Part shown: positions 8,660 through 17,488 of the stretch, in pieces
Layout: every line of letters begins with the position of its first letter
Position numbering within the stretch: the stretch's first letter is position 1
Origin: Mycolicibacterium sphagni
Lineage (GTDB): Bacteria; Actinomycetota; Actinomycetes; Mycobacteriales; Mycobacteriaceae
Direction: 5' to 3'
DNA length: 64,000 nucleotides
Assembly: GCF_013337765.1 (NCBI RefSeq)
Contig: NZ_VBSB01000035.1
Span: forward strand, 310,001-374,000
Made by a program: the position numbers and the translations under genes
The notes under the pieces: generated by a model
Database searches by the model: none
What the model was told of the DNA's origin: nothing
What the model saw: only the letters and a program-made list of their open reading frames with translations

Positions 8660-9679
8660 GTGACGCCCCGCGAGACGACCGCTGCCTCGCAAGTGCGCAG
8701 CAGCATGACTGTTCCGCCCGACCTCGTCGTGGGCCTGCTGGGTTCCGCCGACGAAAACTTGCGCGCACTCGAACGCAGCCTGTCAGCAGACCTGCACGTC
8801 CGAGGAAACACCGTCACCCTGTCCGGTGATGCGGCCGATGTCGCGATGGCCGAGCGGGTGATCTCCGAACTCATCGCGATCGTGGCCGGCGGTCAGACAC
8901 TGTCGCCCGAAACGGTGCGGCACAGCATCGGGATGGTCGTGGGCGCCGATAACGAGTCGCCGGCCGAGGTGCTGACCCTGGACATTCTGTCCAGGCGCGG
9001 CAAGACAATTCGGCCCAAGACGCTGAACCAGAAGCGCTACGTCGATGCCATCGACGCACACACCATCGTGTTCGGTATCGGCCCTGCGGGTACCGGCAAG
9101 ACATATCTGGCCATGGCCAAGGCGGTCAATGCGCTGCAGACCAAACAGGTAACCCGGATCATCCTGACCCGCCCCGCGGTGGAAGCCGGTGAGCGCCTTG
9201 GCTTTCTGCCCGGCACGCTCACCGAGAAGATCGATCCCTATCTGCGGCCGTTGTATGACGCGCTGCACGACATGATGGATCCCACCGCCATCCCGAACCT
9301 GCTGAGTGCCGGTGTGATCGAGGTTGCGCCGCTGGCGTTCATGCGCGGCCGCTCGCTCAATGACGCCTTCATCATTCTCGACGAGGCTCAGAACACCACC
9401 GCCGAGCAGATGAAGATGTTCCTCACCCGTCTGGGCTTCGGATCCAAGATCGTGGTCACCGGCGACATCACCCAGGTCGATCTGCCCGGCGGCGCCAAGT
9501 CGGGTCTGCGCGCGGCGATGGACGTGCTCGACGGTATCGACGACATTCACTTCGCCGAACTCACCAGTGCCGACGTCGTGCGCCACCGGCTGGTGTCGGA
9601 GATCGTCGACGCCTACGCCAAGGCCGAGGAGCAGCCGGGTCTGATGAACCGCTCGCAACGTCGTTCGACACGGCGGTAG
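8660..9679 (+). CDS. phoH: PhoH-like ATPase (PhoH1)
   Basis: 339 residues from GTG 8660, chosen because the N-terminus (TPRETTAASQVRSS) then resembles Rv2368c. An alternative ATG at 8606 overlaps the tetR stop and would add 18 residues; neither start has a strong ribosome-binding site. Walker A is GPAGTGKT (141-148), followed by RIILTRPAVEAGERLGFLPG and the Walker B DEAQN region. PhoH proteins are RNA-associated ATPases or helicases. It is followed 12 nt later by ybeY, an arrangement kept across actinobacteria that points to a role in rRNA maturation. Confidence 0.94.
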   Translation: MTPRETTAASQVRSSMTVPPDLVVGLLGSADENLRALERSLSADLHVRGNTVTLSGDAADVAMAERVISELIAIVAGGQTLSPETVRHSIGMVVGADNESPAEVLTLDILSRRGKTIRPKTLNQKRYVDAIDAHTIVFGIGPAGTGKTYLAMAKAVNALQTKQVTRIILTRPAVEAGERLGFLPGTLTEKIDPYLRPLYDALHDMMDPTAIPNLLSAGVIEVAPLAFMRGRSLNDAFIILDEAQNTTAEQMKMFLTRLGFGSKIVVTGDITQVDLPGGAKSGLRAAMDVLDGIDDIHFAELTSADVVRHRLVSEIVDAYAKAEEQPGLMNRSQRRSTRR

Positions 9680-9691
9680 GGGCGAAGAGAC

Positions 9692-10228
9692 ATGACTATC
9701 GAGGTATCCAACGAATCCGGCCTCGACGTTTCCGAAGAGGAACTGATCAGCGTCGCCCGCTTCGTGATCCGCCGAATGGACGTCAACCCGGCCGCCGAAT
9801 TGTCGATGGTGCTGCTGGATACCAATGCGATGGCCGATCTGCACATGCGCTGGATGGACCTGCCCGGTCCCACCGACGTGATGAGCTTCCCGATGGATGA
9901 GCTCGAGCCCGGCGGCCGCCCCGATGCACCCGAGCCGGGGCCGTCGATGCTCGGCGACATCGTGCTGTGCCCGCAGTTCGCCGCCGACCAGGCGACCGCC
10001 GCGGGGCACAGCCTCGGCCAGGAGCTGGCCCTGCTGACGGTGCATGGTGTGCTGCACCTGCTCGGCTACGACCACGCCGAACCTGACGAGGAAAAAGAAA
10101 TGTTCGACCTGCAGCGCAAGCTGCTCGAGGAGTGGGTCGCCGAGCAAGTGCAGGCCTATCACCAGGATCGACAGATCGAGAAAGATCGTCGACTGCTCGA
10201 CAAGTCACAGTTCTTCGACGAACCGTGA
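9692..10228 (+). CDS. ybeY: Endoribonuclease YbeY (rRNA maturation)
   Basis: 178 residues. The zinc site is HGVLHLLGYDH with ligands His118, His122 and His128. The family fingerprint TDVMSFPMDE and the SMLGDIVLCP segment are present. YbeY acts in 16S rRNA 3'-end maturation and 70S quality control. It sits between phoH and the CorC gene, and its stop codon overlaps the GTG start of corC (GTGA). Confidence 0.95.
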   Translation: MTIEVSNESGLDVSEEELISVARFVIRRMDVNPAAELSMVLLDTNAMADLHMRWMDLPGPTDVMSFPMDELEPGGRPDAPEPGPSMLGDIVLCPQFAADQATAAGHSLGQELALLTVHGVLHLLGYDHAEPDEEKEMFDLQRKLLEEWVAEQVQAYHQDRQIEKDRRLLDKSQFFDEP

Positions 10229-11517
10229 CGGGCTGGAGTGCGCTTCTCGGCGCGATCGCCCTGATAGCGCTGGGTGGTTTGTTCGCCGCGATCGACGCCG
10301 CCATCAGTACGGTGTCGATCGCGCGGGTCGAAGAACTGGTGCGCGACGAGCGACCCGGCGCCCTGCGGCTGGCGCGGATCATGGCCGAGCGGCCGCGCTA
10401 CATCAATCTTGTTGTGCTGCTGCGCATTGCGTGCGAGGCGGCCGCGACGGTGCTGCTGGTTGCGTTTCTGTGGGATGACCTCGGCCTGAAATGGGGCCTG
10501 GTGGCGGCGGCCGCGATCATGACCGTCGCAAGCTTCGTCGCCATGGGGGTGGGGCCGCGCACCATCGGCAGGCAGAACGCCTACACGATCGCTCTCACGT
10601 CGGCGGTTCCGCTGCAGGCGATTTCGATTCTGCTGACCCCGATCAGCCGGTTGCTCATCGTGCTCGGCAATGCGCTGACCCCGGGCCGCGGTTTCCGCAA
10701 CGGGCCGTTCGCCTCCGAGATCGAGCTGCGCGAAGTGGTCGACCTGGCGCAGCAGCGCGGAGTGGTGGCCGACGACGAACGACGAATGATCCAGTCGGTG
10801 TTCGAACTCGGTGACACCGCGGCGCGTGAGGTGATGGTCCCGCGCACCGAGATGGTGTGGATCGAAAGTGACAAGACCGCAAGCCAAGCGACGTCACTGG
10901 CGGTGCGCAGCGGCTATTCCCGCATCCCGGTGATAGGGGAGAACGTCGACGACGTCGTCGGCGTCGTCTATCTCAAAGACCTTGTCCAGCGCACCTACTA
11001 CTCGTCGGACAGCGGCCGCGGGACGAAGGTGTCCGAGATCATGCGCCCGGCCGTCTTCGTTCCCGACTCCAAACCGCTGGACGATCTGTTGCGAGAGATG
11101 CAGCGCGACCGCAACCACATGGCCCTTCTGGTCGATGAATACGGCGCCATCGCCGGTCTGGTGACCATCGAGGACGTGCTCGAAGAGATCGTCGGCGAGA
11201 TCGCCGACGAGTACGACCACGACGAGGTCGCTCCGGTGGAGAAGCTGGGCGACAACAAGTTCCGGGTCTCGGCGCGGCTACCGATCGAGGACGTCGGCGA
11301 ACTCTACGACGTCGAGTTCGAAGAAGACCTGGACGTCGACACCGTGGGCGGGTTGCTGGCTCTCGAGCTCGGCAGGATCCCGCTGCCCGGCGCCGAGGTG
11401 GTCTCGCATGGACTGCGGCTGCAAGCCGAAGGCGGCCGCGATCATCGTGGCCGGCTGCGTATCGGCACCGTATTGGTCAGCCGAACCGACCTGGAGGAAG
11501 GCGACAACGATGACTGA
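10225..11517 (+). CDS. CNNM/CorC-type transmembrane transporter with CBS domains (hemolysin family)
   Basis: 430 residues from GTG 10225, which overlaps the ybeY stop. The N-terminal CNNM (DUF21) domain has about four membrane segments (TGWSALLGAIALIALGGLFA; AATVLLVAFLW; LVAAAAIMTVASFVAMGVG). Two CBS domains follow (VMVPRTEMVWIE; IMRPAVFVPDSKPLDDLL ... LVDEYGAIAGLVTIEDVLEEIVGEI) and then a CorC_HlyC domain (NKFRVSARLPIEDVGEL). It corresponds to Rv2366c. Likely a Mg2+/Co2+ exporter or sensor; the hemolysin name is historical. Confidence 0.92.
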   Translation: MTGWSALLGAIALIALGGLFAAIDAAISTVSIARVEELVRDERPGALRLARIMAERPRYINLVVLLRIACEAAATVLLVAFLWDDLGLKWGLVAAAAIMTVASFVAMGVGPRTIGRQNAYTIALTSAVPLQAISILLTPISRLLIVLGNALTPGRGFRNGPFASEIELREVVDLAQQRGVVADDERRMIQSVFELGDTAAREVMVPRTEMVWIESDKTASQATSLAVRSGYSRIPVIGENVDDVVGVVYLKDLVQRTYYSSDSGRGTKVSEIMRPAVFVPDSKPLDDLLREMQRDRNHMALLVDEYGAIAGLVTIEDVLEEIVGEIADEYDHDEVAPVEKLGDNKFRVSARLPIEDVGELYDVEFEEDLDVDTVGGLLALELGRIPLPGAEVVSHGLRLQAEGGRDHRGRLRIGTVLVSRTDLEEGDNDD

Positions 11518-11830
11518 GGCGCTGGAGGCGGAAGACGCGAAGCTGGTGGTCCTCGCGCGCGGCGCGATGGCCCGCGCCGAAACAGGCGAAGGGGCGGCGG
11601 TGCGCGACCTCGACGGGCGCACCTACGCCGGCGCACCCGTCACCCTGTCGGCGCTGCGGCTGACCGGCCTGCAGGCGGCGGTCGCCGCAGCGGTGTCCAG
11701 TGGCGCAACGGGTTTGGAGTCCGCGGTGCTCGTCGGCGGTTCGGCCGACGATGACGGTGTCGCCGCCGTCCGGGAACTCTCACCGACCGCGGCGATCATC
11801 GTGACCGACCGCTCCGGAGCGCCGCAGTGA
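11510..11830 (+). CDS. Cytidine deaminase-like fold protein lacking catalytic motifs (Rv2365c-like)
   Basis: 106 residues from ATG 11510, overlapping the corC end by 8 bp, with GGAGGAAGG at 11492-11500. The sequence (KLVVLARGAMARAETGEG; RTYAGAPVTLSALRLTG; VGGSADDDGVAAVRELSP) has the outline of a cytidine deaminase, but neither the HAE nor the PCxxC zinc motif is present, so deaminase activity is unlikely. Its stop overlaps the GTG of era. The position between corC and era is conserved in mycobacteria. Confidence 0.8.
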   Translation: MTEALEAEDAKLVVLARGAMARAETGEGAAVRDLDGRTYAGAPVTLSALRLTGLQAAVAAAVSSGATGLESAVLVGGSADDDGVAAVRELSPTAAIIVTDRSGAPQ

Positions 11831-12729
11831 GCGAGTTCCGTTCGGGCTTCGTGTGTTTGGTGGGTCGCCCCAACACCGGCAAGTCGACATTGACCAACGC
11901 ACTGGTCGGTGCAAAGGTGGCGATCACCGCCAATCAGCCGCAGACCACGCGGCACACCATCCGCGGCATCGTGCATCGGCCGGACTTCCAGATCGTGCTC
12001 GTCGACACCCCCGGCCTGCACCGGCCGCGCACCCTGCTGGGCAAGCGGCTCAACGAACTGGTACGCGATACGTACTCCCAAGTCGACGTCATCGGGCTGT
12101 GCATCCCCGCCGACGAGGCGATCGGGCCCGGCGATCGGTGGATCTACGAACAGATTCGTGAGGTGGCCCCCAGGACCACGCTCGTCGTCATCGTCACCAA
12201 GATCGACAAGGTGGCCAAGGAGCGGGTGGCCGAACAGCTGATGGCCGTTCACGCACTCGTCGGTGACACCGCCGCCGAGATCGTGCCGGTCTCGGCGACC
12301 CGAGGCGACCAGGTCGACGTCCTCACCGACGTGCTGGCCGGCCAATTGCCGCCTGGGCCGGCCTTCTATCCCGACGGTGAGCTCACCGACGAGCCCGAAG
12401 AGACGCTCATGGCCGAGCTGATCCGGGAGGCCGCGCTGGAAGGCGTGCGCGATGAGCTGCCGCACTCGCTGGCGGTGGTGATCGAGGAGATTGAGTCGCG
12501 TCCCGATCGCGACGATTTGATCGACGTCCGCGCCATCCTCTACGTGGAGCGGGACAGCCAGAAGGGCATCGTCATCGGTAAGGGCGGGGCCCGCCTCAAA
12601 GAGGTTGGGACCGTGGCCCGTACGCAGATCGAGAAGCTGCTGGGCACGAAGGTGTACCTCGACCTGCGGGTCAAGATTGCCAAGAACTGGCAGCGCGACC
12701 CCAAACAGCTTGGAAAGCTTGGGTTCTAG
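11827..12729 (+). CDS. era: GTPase Era
   Basis: 300 residues from GTG 11827, overlapping the previous stop (GTGA). G1 is GRPNTGKST (13-21); the G2 region is QPQTTRHTIRG, G3 DTPGLH and G4 TKID. The C-terminal KH domain carries VIGKGGARLKEVG and KVYLDLRVKIAKNWQRD. Era binds the 3' end of 16S rRNA during 30S assembly, which agrees with phoH and ybeY in the same operon. Confidence 0.97.
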   Translation: MSEFRSGFVCLVGRPNTGKSTLTNALVGAKVAITANQPQTTRHTIRGIVHRPDFQIVLVDTPGLHRPRTLLGKRLNELVRDTYSQVDVIGLCIPADEAIGPGDRWIYEQIREVAPRTTLVVIVTKIDKVAKERVAEQLMAVHALVGDTAAEIVPVSATRGDQVDVLTDVLAGQLPPGPAFYPDGELTDEPEETLMAELIREAALEGVRDELPHSLAVVIEEIESRPDRDDLIDVRAILYVERDSQKGIVIGKGGARLKEVGTVARTQIEKLLGTKVYLDLRVKIAKNWQRDPKQLGKLGF

Positions 12730-12733
12730 CCGC

Positions 12734-13126
12734 TCAGAGCTTGAACCCGCTCTGCTGTTCGAAGTCGGCGAGATCGAAGTAGTCGCTGAACCGGACGATC
12801 TTGCCGTTGCGTACCTCGAAGACGCCGTTGACGGGTAGGACGACCTTGCGGCCGTCGGTCATCGTGAAGTAGTCGATGCGCTCGGCGAGTACCAGGCCGG
12901 GTTCGGCGGCCAGCGTGACGATATCGAGCTTGGCCTCGGCGAAGGCGTTCAGGAACGCCTCGAAGATCGCCCGGATGCCCGCGATGCCCTCGATCGGGGC
13001 GACGGGCACGTTGTGATAGACCGCGTCGTCGGCGAAGGCCGAGCAGATGACCTCGAGATCGCGACCCTCCCAGGCCCCGAGAAAATCGCGGACGAGCTTC
13101 TCACTATCGTGCTTGGTATCGGTCAT
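12734..13126 (-). CDS. Limonene-epoxide hydrolase-like / NTF2-superfamily protein
   Basis: 130 residues. N-terminal helix EKLVRDFLGAWEGRDLEVI, then FADDAVYHNVPVAPIEG, LAERIDYFTMTDGRKVVLPVNGVFEVRNGKIVRFSDYFD. The paired Asp/Arg positions (ERIDYF, RFSDYFD) resemble the Asp-Arg-Asp triad of limonene-1,2-epoxide hydrolases, which hydrate epoxides without metal. It is convergent with era and lies upstream of an amidase gene in the same orientation. The substrate is unknown. Confidence 0.82.
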   Translation of the reverse strand: MTDTKHDSEKLVRDFLGAWEGRDLEVICSAFADDAVYHNVPVAPIEGIAGIRAIFEAFLNAFAEAKLDIVTLAAEPGLVLAERIDYFTMTDGRKVVLPVNGVFEVRNGKIVRFSDYFDLADFEQQSGFKL

Positions 13127-13174
13127 GGGACAGTCCTACCAAGGCATTTCAGCGGAAACAATTACCCGTAAGAG

Positions 13175-14629
13175 CTATTCGGAGTCGACAGGCATCGGGG
13201 TGTTCCACCAGATCTCGGGCTGCTTGTTGGCCCAGCCGTTGATGGCCTCCAGCTCCGCGGCCAGGGAGATCAGCAGCGGCTCGCTGTTGGCCGGGCCCAT
13301 CAACTGAACGCCGATGGGCAGCCCGGCCGAGGTGAAGCCGGCCGGGATGTTGATCGACGGCCAGCCCAGCACGTTCCACGGGAACGTGACCGGGCAGTCC
13401 GCGATCATCGCGCGATCGGTGGCGCCTGCGCCGAGGTCGTCGAACTTGCGCGCCGGTGGTGGCGGCTGCGCGGTCGTCGGTGCCAGCACGACGTCGACGG
13501 AACGGAAGATCGCCCCGACGCGGCGGTGCAGGATCGGCTCGGTGGCCTTGGCCCGGCGCAGCATGGTCCCGGACAGCAGCCGGCCCATCCGCATGTTGGC
13601 CTCGGTCCTGGGATCGAGAGTGACGTCGTCGCCGAGCCGGTCGGCCCACTCCAGCAGCCCGGCGGTCGAGCGGGGCAGAAACGACAGCGGCAGCCGCAGC
13701 CCGTAATTGGGATTGCCTTCCATCACGGTGTGGCCCAGGTTGTCGAGCTGTTCGGCGACCGTGTTCAGGGCGGCGCGGATCTCGGGGTGCAGTTTGGCGG
13801 GGAAGAACGTGAACGGAAACCGCGTCGAGAGTGCGATCTTCAGCGGTCCCGGCGCGGCGCCGACGGAATCGGACATCCGCACCGGTGGCGGCTTGTTCAG
13901 GTCGTCGTCGTGGTTGCCGGACGCGGCGTCGAGGACCAACGCGGCGTCGGCGACGGTGCGCGCCAGCACTCCGTTGACCGTGATGCCGTTGAACGGGTCG
14001 CGGATCGGCCAGGTCGAGATGCGCCCTCGTTGCGGTTTGATGCCGACGAGGTGGGTCCAGGCGGCGGGCACCCGGACACTGCCCGCGCCGTCGGATCCGA
14101 TGGCCGCTGCCACCAGGCCGGCGGCGACCGCCGCCGCGCTGCCGCCCGACGATCCACCCGGAGTGTGCTTGCGCGACCAAGGATTTCGGGTGTGGCCGAA
14201 GGCCGGTCCACTGGTGAACGGCCACTGGCCGAGTTCACAGCAGTTGGTCTTACCGACGATCACCGCGCCGGCTTCCCGCAGCCGGCGCACCACCTCGGAG
14301 TCCTCGGTGGCCGGCCGGATCGGCCCGGCGGTACCGAAGGAGGTCGGCACCCCGGCGATGTCGACGTCGTCCTTGACCGCGATGGGGATGCCCAGCAGCG
14401 GTGCCTGCTCGCCGGCGGCGCGACGCCGGTCGGCGTCGGCGGCGTCGGCCAGCGCCGATTCGGTGAGCACCACCCGGAAGGCGTTGAGGGTGGACTGGCT
14501 GGCCGTGATCGCACGCAGCGACCGACGGACCAGCTCGGTGGAGGTCACCGTGCCGCTGGCCAGCTGATAGAGCTGCTCGCCGATGGTGGGAAACCGCGGC
14601 GGCCGGCTCAAACTCGCATGAGCTGTCAT
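13175..14629 (-). CDS. amiA2: Amidase (AmiA2-like, amidase signature family)
   Basis: 484 residues, a normal length for the family. The Ser-cisSer-Lys triad is supplied by IAVKDDVDI (Lys) and the glycine/serine-rich TPGGSSGGSAAAVAAGLVAAAIGSD split over the signature. There is no signal peptide. The start ATG 14629 gives MTAHASLSRPPRFP. It corresponds in position to Rv2363 and is divergent from recO, as in M. tuberculosis. The substrate amide is not predictable. Confidence 0.93.
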   Translation of the reverse strand: MTAHASLSRPPRFPTIGEQLYQLASGTVTSTELVRRSLRAITASQSTLNAFRVVLTESALADAADADRRRAAGEQAPLLGIPIAVKDDVDIAGVPTSFGTAGPIRPATEDSEVVRRLREAGAVIVGKTNCCELGQWPFTSGPAFGHTRNPWSRKHTPGGSSGGSAAAVAAGLVAAAIGSDGAGSVRVPAAWTHLVGIKPQRGRISTWPIRDPFNGITVNGVLARTVADAALVLDAASGNHDDDLNKPPPVRMSDSVGAAPGPLKIALSTRFPFTFFPAKLHPEIRAALNTVAEQLDNLGHTVMEGNPNYGLRLPLSFLPRSTAGLLEWADRLGDDVTLDPRTEANMRMGRLLSGTMLRRAKATEPILHRRVGAIFRSVDVVLAPTTAQPPPPARKFDDLGAGATDRAMIADCPVTFPWNVLGWPSINIPAGFTSAGLPIGVQLMGPANSEPLLISLAAELEAINGWANKQPEIWWNTPMPVDSE

Positions 14630-14693
14630 GGCGACGTCGACACTAACGGCGCGCGTCCGCGCTTATGTCGCATTGCGGTGGGAAACTTCTCAG

Positions 14694-15515
14694 ATGCGGT
14701 TGTATCGGGATCGGGCTGTCGTGCTGCGCCAGCACAAGCTCGGTGAAGCCGACCGCATCGTCACCCTGCTGACCCGTGACCACGGTCTTGTCCGCGCGGT
14801 CGCCAAGGGAGTGCGCCGTACTCGCAGCAAGTTCGGCTCCCGGCTTGAGCCGTTTGCGCACATCGACGTCCAGCTGCATCCCGGCCGCAATCTGGACATC
14901 GTCACCCAGGTGGTGTCCATCGACGCCTTCGCCACCGACATCGTCAGCGACTACGGCCGCTACACCAGCGCCTGTGCGGTTCTGGAAACCGCCGAGCGGC
15001 TGGCCGGCGAGGAGCGTGCCCCAGCGCCGGCGCTGCACCGGCTCACGGTCGGTGCACTGCGGGCGGTGGCAGACGGGGCACGGTCCCGTGAGCTGGTCTT
15101 GGACGCCTACCTGCTGCGGGCCATGGGTATCGCGGGCTGGGCGCCCTCGCTGATCGAGTGTGCCCGGTGCGCGGCACCGGGCCCGCACCGCGCGTTCCAC
15201 ATCGCCGCTGGTGGCAGTGTCTGCATGCATTGCCGCCCGTCCGGTTCGACCACCCCACCGCAGGCAGTGCTCGATCTGATGTCGGCGCTGCACGACGGCG
15301 ACTGGGAGACTGCCGAGGCGTCATCGGCGTCGCACCGCAGCCACGCCAGCGGTCTGGTGGCTGCACATCTGCAGTGGCACCTGGAACGCCAGCTACGCAC
15401 CTTGCCGCTGGTGGAACGTGTCTACCGGCAGCCCGCTGACCAAGTTAGGGAGATGTTCAGGCAGGATGAGGCCCATGGCGATGAACCGGGTAACCAGCTC
15501 GTGGCGGGGGGCTGA
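14694..15515 (+). CDS. recO: DNA repair protein RecO
   Basis: 273 residues from ATG 14694 (MRLYRDRAVVLRQHKLGEADRI); the longer frame upstream is not RecO-like. An N-terminal OB fold (about 1-80) is followed by helices and a zinc-ribbon with CARC ... CMHC, as in actinobacterial RecO. It loads RecA with RecR in the RecFOR pathway. The 3' end overlaps uppS by 41 bp. Confidence 0.94.
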   Translation: MRLYRDRAVVLRQHKLGEADRIVTLLTRDHGLVRAVAKGVRRTRSKFGSRLEPFAHIDVQLHPGRNLDIVTQVVSIDAFATDIVSDYGRYTSACAVLETAERLAGEERAPAPALHRLTVGALRAVADGARSRELVLDAYLLRAMGIAGWAPSLIECARCAAPGPHRAFHIAAGGSVCMHCRPSGSTTPPQAVLDLMSALHDGDWETAEASSASHRSHASGLVAAHLQWHLERQLRTLPLVERVYRQPADQVREMFRQDEAHGDEPGNQLVAGG

Positions 15516-16389
15516 GCGCAAGCGGAAAGACCAATTTCCGCAGCTCGCCCCCGCGCCCGACGACTACCCGGTATTCCCCGACACCTCGGTGTGGCCGGTG
15601 GTGTTCCCCGAGCTTCCGCCGGCACCCGGCGGTGGACCGCGCCGCCCACCCCAGCACACGTCGAAGGCCGTACCGCCGGCCATCCCGGCCGACCAGATGC
15701 CCAAGCACGTCGCCGTCGTGATGGACGGCAACGGACGCTGGGCCACCCAGCGCGGGTTGGGGCGCACCGAGGGCCACAAGATGGGCGAGGCGGTGCTGAT
15801 CGACATCACCTGCGGAGCCATCGAGATCGGCATTCAGCACCTGTCGGTGTATGCGTTCTCCACCGAGAACTGGCGGCGCAGCACCGAAGAGGTGCGGTTC
15901 CTGATGGGCTTCAACCGTGAGGTGGTGCGCCGGCGCCGCGAGAACCTCGACGCCATGGGCGTCAACATGCGCTGGGTGGGGTCGCGGGCGCGGATGTGGC
16001 GCAGCGTCATCAAGGAATTCGACATCGCCGAGAACATGACCGTCGGCAATGACGTGATCACGGTCAACTACTGCGTCAACTACGGCGGTCGGGCCGAAAT
16101 CGCCGAGGCGGCAAAGCAAATCGCGCGCGACGCCGTGGCCGGGCGGGTCGATCCGGAACGGGTGAACGAAGCCACGCTCGCCGAGCATCTGCACCGGCCT
16201 GACATTCCCGACGTCGACTTGTTCATTCGCACGTCGGGGGAGCAGCGGGCGAGCAACTTCATGCTCTGGCAGGCCGCGTACGCCGAATACGTGTTCCAGG
16301 ACAAACTTTGGCCCGATTACGACCGGCGGGATCTGTGGGCGGCGTGCGAAGAGTACGCCGAGCGAAACCGGCGCTTCGGCCGGGCCTGA
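15475..16389 (+). CDS. uppS: Decaprenyl diphosphate synthase / long-chain Z-isoprenyl diphosphate synthase
   Basis: 304 residues from ATG 15475; ATG 15481 is equally possible. The family motif HVAVVMDGNGRWATQRG contains the Mg2+-binding Asp. GHKMGEAV, AFSTENWRR, RWVGSR and the C-terminal DLFIRTSGEQRASNFMLWQAAY are also present. It matches Rv2361c, which elongates farnesyl to decaprenyl diphosphate for cell-wall lipid carriers. The proline-rich N-terminal extension of about 80 residues is shared with Rv2361c. Confidence 0.94.
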   Translation: MAMNRVTSSWRGAERKRKDQFPQLAPAPDDYPVFPDTSVWPVVFPELPPAPGGGPRRPPQHTSKAVPPAIPADQMPKHVAVVMDGNGRWATQRGLGRTEGHKMGEAVLIDITCGAIEIGIQHLSVYAFSTENWRRSTEEVRFLMGFNREVVRRRRENLDAMGVNMRWVGSRARMWRSVIKEFDIAENMTVGNDVITVNYCVNYGGRAEIAEAAKQIARDAVAGRVDPERVNEATLAEHLHRPDIPDVDLFIRTSGEQRASNFMLWQAAYAEYVFQDKLWPDYDRRDLWAACEEYAERNRRFGRA

Positions 16390-16391
16390 TC

Positions 16392-16778
16392 GTGGAGCTG
16401 GGGGCCAGGCTGGCCGAGGCGCTGACCGCGGTGATACCCGTCGAGGTGGAATCCGATGGTGCGTTGACGCTGCGCTACGAGGGCACGTTCGCCTCGCTGC
16501 GGACGGTCACGATCGCCGACGATATCGAGATCATTTCGGTGACGCAGGTGCTGGCATGGGATCTGCCCGTGAACGCCGATCTGCGTAAACGGGTTGCGGC
16601 ACAGGCGCAGTCGACGATGCTGGGGACCGTGACGTTCGCCGAGCAGTCCGGTAAGCGCGGAGATGTGATGCTGCGCTACAACTTTCCCGGCGAGGGGCTG
16701 CCCGACAAGGCGCTGCAGACGCTCGTGCTGATGGTGCTGGCCGGCGGGGCCGATGCCCGCCGCGCGATCGTCGACTGA
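16392..16778 (+). CDS. Conserved mycobacterial protein, Rv2360c-like
   Basis: 128 residues from GTG 16392, two bases after the uppS stop. It reads as a compact globular domain (VEVESDGALTLRYEGTFAS; DDIEIISVTQVLAWDLPVNADLRKRVAAQAQ) with no membrane segment or known catalytic motif that I recognise. The matching position after uppS in M. tuberculosis is Rv2360c. Function unknown; operon position is the only clue. Confidence 0.85.
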   Translation: MELGARLAEALTAVIPVEVESDGALTLRYEGTFASLRTVTIADDIEIISVTQVLAWDLPVNADLRKRVAAQAQSTMLGTVTFAEQSGKRGDVMLRYNFPGEGLPDKALQTLVLMVLAGGADARRAIVD

Positions 16779-16783
16779 TCGCA

Positions 16784-16812
16784 TTCGGCGAAACCGATAT
16801 TTCGCAGCCGAA
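16784..16812 (+). terminator. Possible hairpin terminator after the recO-uppS operon
   Basis: TTCGGCGAAA (16784-16793) pairs with TTTC (16800-16803) and GCCGAA (16807-16812), with a 3-nt bulge and 6-nt loop. It starts 5 nt after the stop codon. There is no U tract, as is common for proposed mycobacterial terminators, so the call is weak. Confidence 0.35.
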
Positions 16813-16933
16813 GTTCGAGTGCGGAGCCTACAAACGTCGATCTGGGCGCGCTCTCAGCACTACTCTGCCGGGGCGAGTCGTTCTGTGCCCGCCCCTTAGC
16901 GACAATCTGCACGCGAACCAGGCCGGAAATTCA

Positions 16934-16990
16934 CGAGATTGAAACTACGCAGACAAAGTGCGAGTGCCCCTCTGCGTGAGTTCAATCTCG
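16934..16990. repeat. Imperfect inverted repeat between convergent genes (copy A)
   Basis: A 20-nt left arm (16934-16953, CGAGATTGAA...ACGCAGA) and a 20-nt right arm (16971-16990) match at 17/20 around a 17-nt loop. It lies in the 287-bp gap between the Rv2360c-like gene and zur. A related inverted repeat sits in another convergent gap at 24999-25055. Confidence 0.65.
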
Positions 16991-17065
16991 CGGCCGCGCC
17001 CCGGGCCGTGCACGGTTGTCGCTCGAAGGCGGGCAGCAACTCTATGGTGCGCGTGGGCCCCTTGC

Positions 17066-17488
17066 TCAGGCTCGGCACTGACTGCAGGTGCCGAACAGTT
17101 CGATCGTGTGGCTCACTTCCGAAAACCCGTGCTCTTCAGCCACTTCGGCCGCCCAGGCCTCGACTTCGCGACCGCTCACCTCCACGGTCGCACCGCAGCT
17201 GCGGCACACCAGATGATGGTGATGATCGTCGCCGTCGCAGCGCCGGTACATCGACTCCCCGGTGTCGGTGCGCACCATGTCGACCAGATCGGCCGCCGAC
17301 ATTGACTGCAGTGTCCGGTACACCGTGGTGAGCCCGATGTTCTCGCCGCGGCGGCGCAGCTCATCGTGCAGCTCCTGAGCCGAGCGGAATTCGTCGACGG
17401 TGTCGAGCAGCGCGATGATGGCCGCCCGCTGACGGGTGGCGCGTACCCCGGTCGCGGCGGCGCGGGGACGGATGTCGGCTCCGGTCAC
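17066..17488 (-). CDS. zur: Zinc uptake regulator Zur (FurB)
   Basis: 140 residues. Fur-family winged helix (VRATRQRAAIIALLDTVDEFRSAQEL; IGLTTVYRTLQSM) and a metal domain with DDHHHHLVCRSCG and a C-terminal CSQC, giving the two structural CxxC pairs plus histidines. In M. tuberculosis FurB represses zinc uptake and zinc-free ribosomal protein genes when zinc is plentiful. The start overlaps the smtB stop by 4 bp, so the two zinc sensors are co-transcribed. Confidence 0.95.
   Translation of the reverse strand: MTGADIRPRAAATGVRATRQRAAIIALLDTVDEFRSAQELHDELRRRGENIGLTTVYRTLQSMSAADLVDMVRTDTGESMYRRCDGDDHHHHLVCRSCGATVEVSGREVEAWAAEVAEEHGFSEVSHTIELFGTCSQCRA

Noticed and set aside
8783..10162. A 459-codon minus-strand frame opposite phoH and ybeY
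   Set aside because: Shadow of two conserved genes with intact motifs.
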